Below are positions 34,267 to 40,816 of a stretch of 40,816 nt of DNA, piece after piece (position 1 is the first letter of the stretch; every line of letters starts with the position of its first letter). Source of the stretch: Clostridium sp. CAG:253. Lineage in GTDB: Bacteria > Bacillota > Clostridia > Lachnospirales > Lachnospiraceae. The position numbers and the translations under genes were made by a program. The notes beneath the pieces are model-generated. The model made no database searches. It had not been told where the DNA came from and was given only the letters and a program-made list of their open reading frames with translations. The stretch is from NCBI GenBank assembly GCA_000436755.1, contig FR887331.1, positions 11,022 through 51,837 on the forward strand, in the 5' to 3' direction.

Positions 34267-34677
34267 TTATCTGCGTCTATTTCTTCCTAACTCCGTTTCA
34301 AGCCTTATTATTTCATTTTGTGCTTTCTGCTTTTCATCCGACAATTCTTTAATCTTTTCTTTCGCCTTATCTATCTCCGACTGCATTGTAAGCATTTCAT
34401 GTTTTATGTCGAATATTTCCTTTTCCATATCTTCGTTTTCATTTTTTAAATCATTTGAATCTTTTATGGCTTTATAATATTCATCTGACAGATTTATAGC
34501 AAGAAGGATGTTACGCATCTCAGTATCAAGTCTGAGATAACTTTCCTGCTGTTTAAACTCAGCTATTTTGTCATTTATATGGTTAGCAATCTTTTGAAGA
34601 TAGTCACTGCTCTCATATCCGCTTAGTGTATATTGTTTTCCATTTATAATAACTTCAACATCATTTTTCGTATTCAT
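34267..34677 (-). CDS. zapA: Cell division protein ZapA
   Basis: The 136-residue protein has the ZapA head domain (VEVIINGKQYTLSGYESSDYLQKIANHINDKI) and then a long coiled coil from about residue 65 to the end, rich in Glu and Lys and finishing in a basic RNRRR tail. ZapA bundles FtsZ filaments and stabilises the Z-ring. It is longer than B. subtilis ZapA (85 residues), with the extra length all coiled coil, as is common in clostridia. AGGAG precedes the ATG, and the 60-bp upstream gap contains tandem 19-bp repeats. Confidence 0.88.
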   Translation of the reverse strand: MNTKNDVEVIINGKQYTLSGYESSDYLQKIANHINDKIAEFKQQESYLRLDTEMRNILLAINLSDEYYKAIKDSNDLKNENEDMEKEIFDIKHEMLTMQSEIDKAKEKIKELSDEKQKAQNEIIRLETELGRNRRR

Positions 34678-34693
34678 CTGCCACTTTCTCCTT

Positions 34694-34736
34694 TGATTAT
34701 ATCATGAACACATGATTATATCATCTGCACATGATG
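34694..34736. repeat. Tandem 19-bp repeat upstream of zapA
   Basis: TGATTATATCAT starts at 34694 and 34713, and a decayed copy (TGAT) at 34732. On the minus strand each full copy holds TATAAT (34697-34702 and 34716-34721), but neither has a good -35 at the right distance. Confidence 0.7.
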
Positions 34737-34737
34737 T

Positions 34738-35358
34738 CTACTCAGCAGATAAATCATCCGCCATCTGTTCTTTATCTGCTTCACTGTTGTTTTGTGCAGC
34801 ACTGCTTTGGTCTACAACAAGTTCCGCTTTGTTTTTCCTTACAGTTTCAAGATAATCACTAAGAGATTTCTCAAGAACTTTCGAATTGTTCAAAGTATTT
34901 GTATACGCTGCCTGTATAGTTTTTTCTGCCATTGTGAGAAGGTCGGATGTATAATAAATAGCTCCGTTTCCAATCTCCTCAGCCTGTTTTCTCGCATCAT
35001 CAATAATAGCCTGAGCTCTTGCATTCGCCTCATTTACAGTTTTTTCAGCCTGCTGATAAGCCTGCTGCATAATATTGTGTTCCTCGACGAGAGCTTTGTA
35101 CTGCTCTTTTGCATCGGCGAGCATAGCCTGTGCTTTTGTATTTGCATCGTCAAGTATCTGGTCTCTCTGATTTAATATTTTTCTGTATCTTTTTATTTCT
35201 GTTGGTATATCCCTCCGAAGATCATCAAGCAGATCATAAAGTTCATCTTTAGGTACTATAACTCTTGTAGCTGATAGTCTTTGCATCTTACAACTCTCTA
35301 CAAACGCATAAATATCTTCAATTTTCTGTTCAATTCTACTGTCTCTGCTGTCCTGCAT
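34738..35358 (-). CDS. Coiled-coil protein of unknown function
   Basis: The 206-residue protein is soluble and mostly helical. It has an N-terminal part (IEQKIEDIYAFVESCKMQRLSATRVIVPKDELYDLLDDLR), a long heptad-like coiled coil rich in Ala, Glu and Gln (QILDDANTKAQAMLADAKEQ and similar near 75-140) and an acidic, Ser-rich tail. The middle resembles ATP-synthase b-subunit or DivIVA-type coils by composition only, which is not evidence of function. I do not recognise a characterised family. Position between coaD and zapA, on the same strand, suggests a cell-division or envelope role, which is inference. No membrane segment or signal peptide is seen. Confidence 0.75.
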   Translation of the reverse strand: MQDSRDSRIEQKIEDIYAFVESCKMQRLSATRVIVPKDELYDLLDDLRRDIPTEIKRYRKILNQRDQILDDANTKAQAMLADAKEQYKALVEEHNIMQQAYQQAEKTVNEANARAQAIIDDARKQAEEIGNGAIYYTSDLLTMAEKTIQAAYTNTLNNSKVLEKSLSDYLETVRKNKAELVVDQSSAAQNNSEADKEQMADDLSAE

Positions 35359-35372
35359 TTTAATTCCCCCGT

Positions 35373-35867
35373 TTATTTATCTCGATTTAAGTATTTAAGT
35401 GCTTCCATCGGAACAAAATCACTTATATCTGCATTATATCTCATCAGTTCTTTTACGGCACTTGAACTCACATATGAATACTGCGGTGATGTAGCAAGAA
35501 ATATCGTATCTGCCCTGCCGTTCAATTTATAATTTGCCTGTGCAAGCGGAAGTTCATATTCAAAATCTCCTGCACTTCTCAAACCTCTCACTACACTTCT
35601 CAAACCTCTCACTATCGCATCCGCATCACATTTATTAACAAAATCCACCAATAATCCCTCAAATGCTTCAACCCTTACATTTGGCATTTTGTTTGTCACT
35701 TCACCAAGAAGCTTTACTCTTTCTTCTAAAGTAAGAAGCGGCTGTTTTGAACTGTTTATAAGAACTCCAAGCACCAATGCATCAAACATTTTTGAAGCCC
35801 TGTATATCAAATCCATATGCCCTTTCGTAACCGGGTCAAAACTTCCCGGAAAAACTGCTGTACTCAT
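35373..35867 (-). CDS. coaD: Phosphopantetheine adenylyltransferase, with internal 7-residue duplication
   Basis: The 164-residue protein makes dephospho-CoA from phosphopantetheine and ATP. It has AVFPGSFDPVTKGHMDLI (the T/HxGH nucleotidyltransferase motif), NSSKQPLLTLEER near 38, and the C-terminal ATSPQYSYVSSSAVKEL (the ISST-type motif, here VSSS). The family's single RGLRxxxDFEYE segment is here VRGLRSV-VRGLRS-AGDFEYE at residues 86-104, because 21 bases are repeated in tandem. This explains a length slightly above the usual 157-161. The start overlaps nothing; rsmD's stop TGA lies just upstream with GAGG as the ribosome site. rsmD-coaD is a widely conserved pair. Confidence 0.94.
   Translation of the reverse strand: MSTAVFPGSFDPVTKGHMDLIYRASKMFDALVLGVLINSSKQPLLTLEERVKLLGEVTNKMPNVRVEAFEGLLVDFVNKCDADAIVRGLRSVVRGLRSAGDFEYELPLAQANYKLNGRADTIFLATSPQYSYVSSSAVKELMRYNADISDFVPMEALKYLNRDK
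35572..35613 (-). repeat. 21-bp tandem duplication in coaD
   Basis: Bases 35572-35592 and 35593-35613 are identical at 20 of 21 positions; the first base differs. Both keep the reading frame. Confidence 0.95.
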
Positions 35868-35876
35868 CTTTTTTCC

Positions 35877-36431
35877 TCAATCATCTATCCTTATAAATAC
35901 ATGACGGTTTGTCTTGTATTCTTTTACTTTTTCAACATTGTATATATCATACATATAAGAAATATCTGTATCCAATGAAGTCTCTGCAATTATAAGAGTA
36001 TCTTTATGCACAATATCCGAACCTGACAAAAAACTTAATATCTTTGCTTCAATATCATGATTGTACGGAGGATCCATAAAAATAATATCGAATTTATTTC
36101 CTGTCAATTCCAATTTTTTTAATGCCGACACGGCATCCATCTTTAAAACTCTTGCAACATCTTCAAAATGTGTTCTTTTTATATTCTCCTTGATGCATCT
36201 CACGGCTTCGGAATCGTTGTCTATCATAACAGCTTCTTTTGCACCTCTGCTCAAAGCTTCAAGCGCTATTCCGCCGCTTCCGCTGAATATGTCCAAAAAA
36301 CTTACATCATATAGCTCCTGTTGAAGCATATTAAACAATGTTTCCTTTATTCTGTCTGATGTCGGTCTGGTATGGCTGCCTTCCGGAGTAACCAGATTTG
36401 TCCTTCTTGCTTTTCCTGCAATAATTCTCAT
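35877..36431 (-). CDS. rsmD: 16S rRNA (guanine966-N2)-methyltransferase RsmD
   Basis: The 184-residue Rossmann-fold methyltransferase shows MRIIAGKARRTNLVTPEGSHTRPTSDRIKETLFNML, the SAM loop FLDIFSGSGGIALEALSRGA near 45-64, and the catalytic DPPY in FIIMDPPYN-like IIFMDPPYNHD near 117. It methylates G966 of 16S rRNA during 30S assembly. GGAGAG lies before the ATG. It is immediately upstream of coaD on the same strand. Confidence 0.95.
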   Translation of the reverse strand: MRIIAGKARRTNLVTPEGSHTRPTSDRIKETLFNMLQQELYDVSFLDIFSGSGGIALEALSRGAKEAVMIDNDSEAVRCIKENIKRTHFEDVARVLKMDAVSALKKLELTGNKFDIIFMDPPYNHDIEAKILSFLSGSDIVHKDTLIIAETSLDTDISYMYDIYNVEKVKEYKTNRHVFIRIDD

Positions 36432-36528
36432 AATTAAGTCTCTCCATCAAAACGGATATATTTTATTTTACTTATAGACGTTTTCTAAGGTCAAATACAT
36501 CTATTGTTATATATTAACACACTCTTTG

Positions 36529-38265
36529 CTAACGGTCAAACACATCCGCTTCTTTTATGATCATCAAATCGTCCCTTGTCGGATTTTCAATTTTTACAAG
36601 ACGATTTGCCTGATTCATCACAAATTTTTCAAATAAATTTCTTATTCCTCGCGCATTTCCGAAATTTTTCCACTGTGATGCTTTCATTTTATTTAATAGT
36701 TCAAGAACTTTTACTTTTGCTCCTTCTTCTATCTCTAGTCCTGCTTTTCCTGCCATAACCGACAATATACTTACAAGTTCTTCCTTCGTGTAATCAGGGA
36801 AGTTTATAAATTTGTTGAATCTTGATACAAGTCCCGTGTTGCTTTTAAGAAATGTTTTCATCTCTTCTGTATATCCCGCAACTATTATGACAAGATTGTC
36901 TCTGTTGTCCTCCATAAGCTTGACAAGTGCATCTACCGCCTCTGTTCCAAAGTCGTTTGGCATATCCGGATTTACAAGCGAATATGCCTCATCAATAAAC
37001 AAAATGCCACCCATCGCTTCTTTCACAACATCATGAACTTTCATTGCAGTCTGTCCGACATATCCTGCAACAAGACCTGACCTGTCGGTTTCTATCATCT
37101 TTCCGTCGGATAGTATCCCAAGTTCCTTATAAATTTTTCCCACAAGCCTTGCAACTGTTGTTTTCCCTGTTCCAGGACTTCCGGTGAATACCATATGATA
37201 TGACATATCCATAACGGGCATGTTCATCTCTTCCCTTAACTTTCTTATCTTGATAAGATTTATAAGAGATTGTATCTCCTCCTTAACTTCGGATAATCCT
37301 ACCATACCGTTTAACTCGTCCACAAGTGCCTTTATCCGCTTTTCTTTCTCTTCTTTCTGAAGACGTTCTCTCTCAAGAATACGTTGTTTAACTTTCATAA
37401 ATTCTTCTCTTGCGAGACGTTCTTCTTCCTGCTGTTTTACAATCTTTTGTTTCTCTATTTCTTCATCGGATAATATATCACCATCATTTGTGAGAACAAA
37501 TTTCTTTGTATCATCATCATTTGTGATAATCTCTTTTAATTTGGTTTTAGTTATCTTTTTTACATTTTTGTTTCTTTTCTTATTCGCTTCCACTCTCTTT
37601 TTTTCAGCTTCAGCTCTCTTTTTTTCTATTTCTTTTTGTCTTCGGTCCCTCTCCTTATCAATCACGGACTGTTTCTGTCTTACCCACTCAACATCACATC
37701 TTATGACATTTGATGTAAGTTTTCTGATAATATACTCAGAATGTACTTTAGCATCTCTGTCTATAACAAAATTGCTTATCTTATCATAATATTTCTGTAT
37801 AAACTCATTTACCTTGCCGTCCTTTCCGTCATTCAGGTACGCCATGCACAAAAGAATATTCAGGAAGGCATCTAAAAAATACTCCGTCATAATCTCTTTG
37901 CGCTCCTTGTCATACAAACCGCAAAGCTGCAAAAGAACAGGCGGCAATTCATAATACTGCCTGCTCTGTACATATGATTTTTCTTCAATATCTCCGTTTG
38001 AAGGTATTGAAAGCGGATTGGTTTTTGTTACCAATCTTATAAAATCTTTTTGATTTTCCAATATATCACCACAATGAATTGCAAGATTCATAAGCACCGA
38101 CTGCACATACAAGTCAAGCACCTGAGTGCTTGTCTTTTTCATAACCTGCCTTGCCTGATCCCAAAAACCATTTACCTCAAGTATTTCACAATATGACACG
38201 AGTTTTTTATAGTTGTCCTTGCCAAGCTCAAGCAGTTTATCCTGTGTATACTGTTCTGCTGCCAT
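36529..38265 (-). CDS. SpoVK/CbbX-family AAA+ ATPase
   Basis: The 578-residue protein has an N-terminal helical region to about residue 195 and a highly charged Lys/Glu-rich coil (about 200-320). The C-terminal CbbX/SpoVK AAA+ domain begins at MVGLSEVKEEIQSLI. It shows Walker A GSPGTGKT near 362, Walker B ILFIDEAYSL near 420, VAGYTEEM near 460 (sensor 1) and GNARGIRNLFE near 535 (sensor 2). CbbX relatives remodel inhibited Rubisco, and SpoVK is needed for spore maturation; no client is known here. I chose the ATG at 38265, about 11 bases after GGAGG, rather than an upstream TTG inside recG (38352) with no ribosome site. This leaves 56 bp between recG and this gene. Confidence 0.88.
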   Translation of the reverse strand: MAAEQYTQDKLLELGKDNYKKLVSYCEILEVNGFWDQARQVMKKTSTQVLDLYVQSVLMNLAIHCGDILENQKDFIRLVTKTNPLSIPSNGDIEEKSYVQSRQYYELPPVLLQLCGLYDKERKEIMTEYFLDAFLNILLCMAYLNDGKDGKVNEFIQKYYDKISNFVIDRDAKVHSEYIIRKLTSNVIRCDVEWVRQKQSVIDKERDRRQKEIEKKRAEAEKKRVEANKKRNKNVKKITKTKLKEIITNDDDTKKFVLTNDGDILSDEEIEKQKIVKQQEEERLAREEFMKVKQRILERERLQKEEKEKRIKALVDELNGMVGLSEVKEEIQSLINLIKIRKLREEMNMPVMDMSYHMVFTGSPGTGKTTVARLVGKIYKELGILSDGKMIETDRSGLVAGYVGQTAMKVHDVVKEAMGGILFIDEAYSLVNPDMPNDFGTEAVDALVKLMEDNRDNLVIIVAGYTEEMKTFLKSNTGLVSRFNKFINFPDYTKEELVSILSVMAGKAGLEIEEGAKVKVLELLNKMKASQWKNFGNARGIRNLFEKFVMNQANRLVKIENPTRDDLMIIKEADVFDR

Positions 38266-38321
38266 CAAACCAAAATCCTCCAAACTTTCCAAACACACCG
38301 TTCCTGTAACACCTTTATTGC

Positions 38322-40322
38322 TTATATTACTATCTTTTTTCCATAATTGCAATCATTTACGGATATTTCAAACTCATTTGCGGCATCGTTCGCCATTTTC
38401 ATTATATCGGCATCCTGATAAATATCAGCCAGCTTAAAATCCATTTCCCCGCTCTGCCTTATCCCAAAAAAGTCTCCCGGTCCACGAAGTTTTAAATCCT
38501 GCTTTGCAACAAAAAATCCATCGTTTGACTCCTCTAATACACGAAGCCTTTTCATTGTCTCCTTTGATGGATTTCCTGCCATAAAAATACAGTACGACTG
38601 GCTGTCACCTCTTCCGACACGCCCTCTTAACTGATGAAGCTGCGCAAGACCAAATCTCTCGGCATTCTCTATCATCATGACAGTTGCATTCGGAACATTT
38701 ATTCCTACTTCTATAACAGTAGTTGATACAAGAATGTCTATCTCATGTTTTGCAAACTGTTCCATTATCTCATTTTTTAATGAAGCTTTCATCTTGCCGT
38801 GCAACGCCTTTATCCTTATAGATGGAGCCATAGTTGTCTCCAGCATATTTGTATAATCGGTTACATTTTCTACCTCCATATTTTCACTTTCCTCAACCAT
38901 AGGACATATAATGTATACCTGATGACCTGCCGCTATTTCCTTTTGCATAAATTTGTATGCCTGATTTCTGTAATTTGTTCCGACAACACAGTTTTTTATC
39001 GGTAAACGTCCCACCGGCATAACATCTATAACTGATACATCAAGATCACCGTACAATATTATCGCAAGAGTTCTCGGTATCGGAGTTGCACTCATAACAA
39101 GCATATGAGGCTCTTTTCCTTTTGAAAATAATGTCTCTCTTTGTTTTACTCCAAATCTATGCTGTTCGTCCGTCACGACAAGTGCAAGATTTTTGAATTT
39201 GACTTTTTCCTGTATAAGCGCATGTGTCCCCACTACTATATCAACTTCGCCGTTTTCTATTTTTTCGTATTCTTTTTTCTTCTGAGATGCCGTCATGGAA
39301 CCTATAAGCATTCCCACTCTTATTCCAAATTCGTCAAGAATCTCACAAAATGACTGATAATGCTGCTTTGCAAGAACTTCTGTCGGAACCATAATCGCAC
39401 CCTGACAACCATTTTCCGCTGCCAAAGCAAGAGCTATAATGGCAACTATTGTTTTTCCGGAACCGACATCCCCCTGTATAAGCCTGTTCATAACATAGCC
39501 CGAACCTACATCGCCTATTATGTCACTAAGTGCATTCTCCTGTCCCCCGGTCAGTTCATATGGCAGTTTATCTTTTATCTTTTTTTCAATATCCATATCA
39601 TTGAAATCAAAAACAGACTTTTCTTTTGTGTTGTCTTTTTTCAGCTTTTTCATCGCAGTAAAGAAATGAAAAAATTCATCAAATACAAGACGTTTTCTCG
39701 CATCTATACACTCATCCTTGTCTTTCGGAAAATGAATGCCTTTTATAGCTTTTTTCCACAAAATAAGATTGTATTTTTTTCTCAGTGCCGCTGGCAGGAA
39801 ATCTTTATCAATTTCCACATTGTCTATACAGTTTTTTACAGCCTTTGTTACCATATTATTTGTAAGTCCTGCTGTTAGTGAATATATCGGAAACAACTTG
39901 TCTATACTGTTCGCATATTCCTGCATACTTATCACCTTAGGCTGCTGAAGCCTCAATATACCATTTTTGTTTACAACTGTTCCCCTTAAAATATATTTAG
40001 TTCCCATATGAAGTGTTTTCATCAAAAACGGCATATTAAACCACACAACCCTCAATATTCCTGTTGCATCTTTTATGTCACACTCAATTATTTTCAAATT
40101 TCCGTGTCTTGCATTTTTGGGTTTTGAGACAAGACTTCCCTCAATTATAACCGTCCTGCCTTCCACTACTCCTGAAATATTTTCTATCTGTCTGAATATC
40201 TCGTATTCTCTCGGATAATAGCAAAGAAGCTCTCCAACTGTTGATATTCCCAATTTGTTGAAAAGCTTCTCACTCTTTTCTCCGATTCCCTTAATTTTTA
40301 TAATACTGTCATTAAGTTCCAT
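38322..40322 (-). CDS. recG: ATP-dependent DNA helicase RecG
   Basis: The 666-residue protein has a helix-hairpin-helix-like N-terminus (IKGIGEKSEKLFNKLGI), the wedge OB domain, and the helicase core. Visible motifs are LIQGDVGSGKTIVA (Walker A, near 287), VVTDEQHRFGVKQR (motif II, DEQH, near 381), MSATPIPRTL (III) and QLRGRVGRGDSQSYC (VI, near 567), plus the C-terminal RGPGDFFGIRQSG. It regresses stalled replication forks and processes recombination intermediates. Length fits the family (about 680). AGGAGA precedes the ATG. A terminator-like hairpin sits just upstream, after rbfA. Confidence 0.95.
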   Translation of the reverse strand: MELNDSIIKIKGIGEKSEKLFNKLGISTVGELLCYYPREYEIFRQIENISGVVEGRTVIIEGSLVSKPKNARHGNLKIIECDIKDATGILRVVWFNMPFLMKTLHMGTKYILRGTVVNKNGILRLQQPKVISMQEYANSIDKLFPIYSLTAGLTNNMVTKAVKNCIDNVEIDKDFLPAALRKKYNLILWKKAIKGIHFPKDKDECIDARKRLVFDEFFHFFTAMKKLKKDNTKEKSVFDFNDMDIEKKIKDKLPYELTGGQENALSDIIGDVGSGYVMNRLIQGDVGSGKTIVAIIALALAAENGCQGAIMVPTEVLAKQHYQSFCEILDEFGIRVGMLIGSMTASQKKKEYEKIENGEVDIVVGTHALIQEKVKFKNLALVVTDEQHRFGVKQRETLFSKGKEPHMLVMSATPIPRTLAIILYGDLDVSVIDVMPVGRLPIKNCVVGTNYRNQAYKFMQKEIAAGHQVYIICPMVEESENMEVENVTDYTNMLETTMAPSIRIKALHGKMKASLKNEIMEQFAKHEIDILVSTTVIEVGINVPNATVMMIENAERFGLAQLHQLRGRVGRGDSQSYCIFMAGNPSKETMKRLRVLEESNDGFFVAKQDLKLRGPGDFFGIRQSGEMDFKLADIYQDADIMKMANDAANEFEISVNDCNYGKKIVI

Positions 40323-40350
40323 CGAATTTCTCCTATATTTTCTTTAAAAA

Positions 40351-40374
40351 AGGGCAAAACCAGCGTTTTGCCCT
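40351..40374 (-). terminator. Terminator/attenuator hairpin directly before recG (copy 2)
   Basis: AGGGCAAAAC and GTTTTGCCCT form a 10-bp stem around the loop CAGC (GCTG on the RNA), followed by a T run. It differs from the copy before the U32 gene by a G-C to A-T exchange in one stem pair, which keeps pairing. Confidence 0.85.
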
Positions 40375-40375
40375 C

Positions 40376-40403
40376 AAAAAAACTGCAATACAATAGTTTT
40401 TTT
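40376..40403. repeat. 9-bp A/T hairpin adjoining the recG terminator
   Basis: AAAAAAACT (40376-40384) pairs with AGTTTTTTT (40395-40403). As at the U32 gene, it lies directly before the terminator hairpin on the minus-strand RNA, so the two leaders share a layout though not this hairpin's sequence. Confidence 0.55.
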
Positions 40404-40412
40404 ACAGTATAG

Positions 40413-40787
40413 CTATTCTTCTTCGCTCTTCGCTTCTTTCTCAATGAGTTCATCAATTTTTTTCGACATGTTTATACCATACTCAATTGAATCATCAATC
40501 AAAAATGTAAGCTCAGGAGTATTGCGAAGATTTAATGATTTTGCAAGAAGTGAACGTATATGGGATGAAGCACTTGCAAGACCTCTGCGTGTCTTTTCTT
40601 TCTCTTCATCATTTCCAAGTACACTTACAAATACCTTTGCATATTTTAAATCCGGTGTAACATCCACTGATACAACAGATGTCATTGGATTTATTCTCGG
40701 GTCCTTTATGTCTCTTGCAATGATTTTACTTATCTCTCTTTGAACTTCTCCATTCATACGAGAATATTTTATACTGTTCTTTCTCAT
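40413..40787 (-). CDS. rbfA: Ribosome-binding factor A
   Basis: The 124-residue KH-like protein has RMNGEVQREISKIIARDIKDPRI, TSVVSVDVTPDLKYAKVFVSVLG near 39-61 and SHIRSLLAKSLNLRNTPELTFLIDDSIEYG near 77-106, a clear RbfA with the family's usual length (about 120). It helps mature the 5' end of 16S rRNA in the 30S subunit. GGGGGA precedes the ATG. In most bacteria infB lies just upstream, outside this window; only 29 bases remain. recG downstream instead of nrnA or truB is an uncommon neighbour. Confidence 0.94.
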   Translation of the reverse strand: MRKNSIKYSRMNGEVQREISKIIARDIKDPRINPMTSVVSVDVTPDLKYAKVFVSVLGNDEEKEKTRRGLASASSHIRSLLAKSLNLRNTPELTFLIDDSIEYGINMSKKIDELIEKEAKSEEE

Positions 40788-40816
40788 ATAAATTCCCCCA
40801 TTCTTTTGATATATTA

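Noticed and set aside
1..40816. CRISPR arrays, insertion sequences, prophage or defence genes
   Set aside because: No regularly spaced repeats, transposase, integrase, phage structural or restriction genes were found anywhere in the window.

Overview
The window looks like a chromosomal segment of a low-G+C, anaerobic, spore-forming Firmicute, most likely a Lachnospiraceae-type Clostridium. The evidence is A+T-rich intergenic DNA, a pyruvate:ferredoxin oxidoreductase, a glucose-type PTS permease, an ISC-type Fe-S/thio-tRNA module with an Rrf2 regulator, dipicolinate synthase (a spore-core gene pair), a SpoVK/CbbX-type AAA ATPase and strong GGAGG ribosome sites. Species cannot be named from sequence alone. 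I see no prophage, IS element, CRISPR array or defence locus. This is mostly housekeeping DNA, and the interest lies in regulatory leaders and a few altered enzymes.

Layout. 1-1374: 3' part of an MFS drug-type exporter running off the left edge. 1732-5322: PFOR with its terminator. 5753-6781 (+): DAHP synthase. 6909-10691 (-): folA, hflX, a TPR lipoprotein and a LytTR response regulator. 10946-12402 (+): dipicolinate synthase dpaA-dpaB. 12427-16335 (-): asparagine synthase, tRNA-dihydrouridine synthase and a diacylglycerol-kinase-like lipid kinase. 16459-17712 (+): queA, overlapping ispD (-) tail to tail. 18565-20745 (-): PTS EIICBA. 21014-27136: a sulfur block with an Rrf2 regulator (+), then cysK, O-acetylhomoserine sulfhydrylase, mnmA, iscU and iscS (all -). 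27408-27490: tRNA-Leu(CAA). 27665-31669 (-): cheY-like regulator, Nudix hydrolase, PBP and FtsW/RodA. 31689-40787 (-): U32 peptidase family protein, zapA, a coiled-coil protein, coaD, rsmD, SpoVK-like ATPase, recG and rbfA.

How the genes fit together. The sulfur block is the most coherent functional unit. O-acetylhomoserine sulfhydrylase and CysK incorporate sulfide; IscS takes sulfur from cysteine and feeds IscU (Fe-S clusters) and MnmA (2-thiouridine in tRNA); and the Rrf2 regulator carries three cysteines placed as in IscR. Upstream of the sulfhydrylase I found an unannotated, well-ribosome-bound 29-codon reading frame ending in Tyr-Cys-Cys-Phe. It lies between a strong promoter and the gene and contains a perfect hairpin with a competing partner. 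This is a candidate cysteine-sensing leader peptide and is the best candidate here for an undescribed regulatory system.

Two enzymes carry in-frame tandem duplications in catalytic motifs: 9 residues in the thiamine-diphosphate motif of PFOR, and 7 residues in the RGLR nucleotide-binding motif of CoaD. Two near-identical terminator hairpins with a compensatory base-pair change sit just upstream of the U32 gene and recG.
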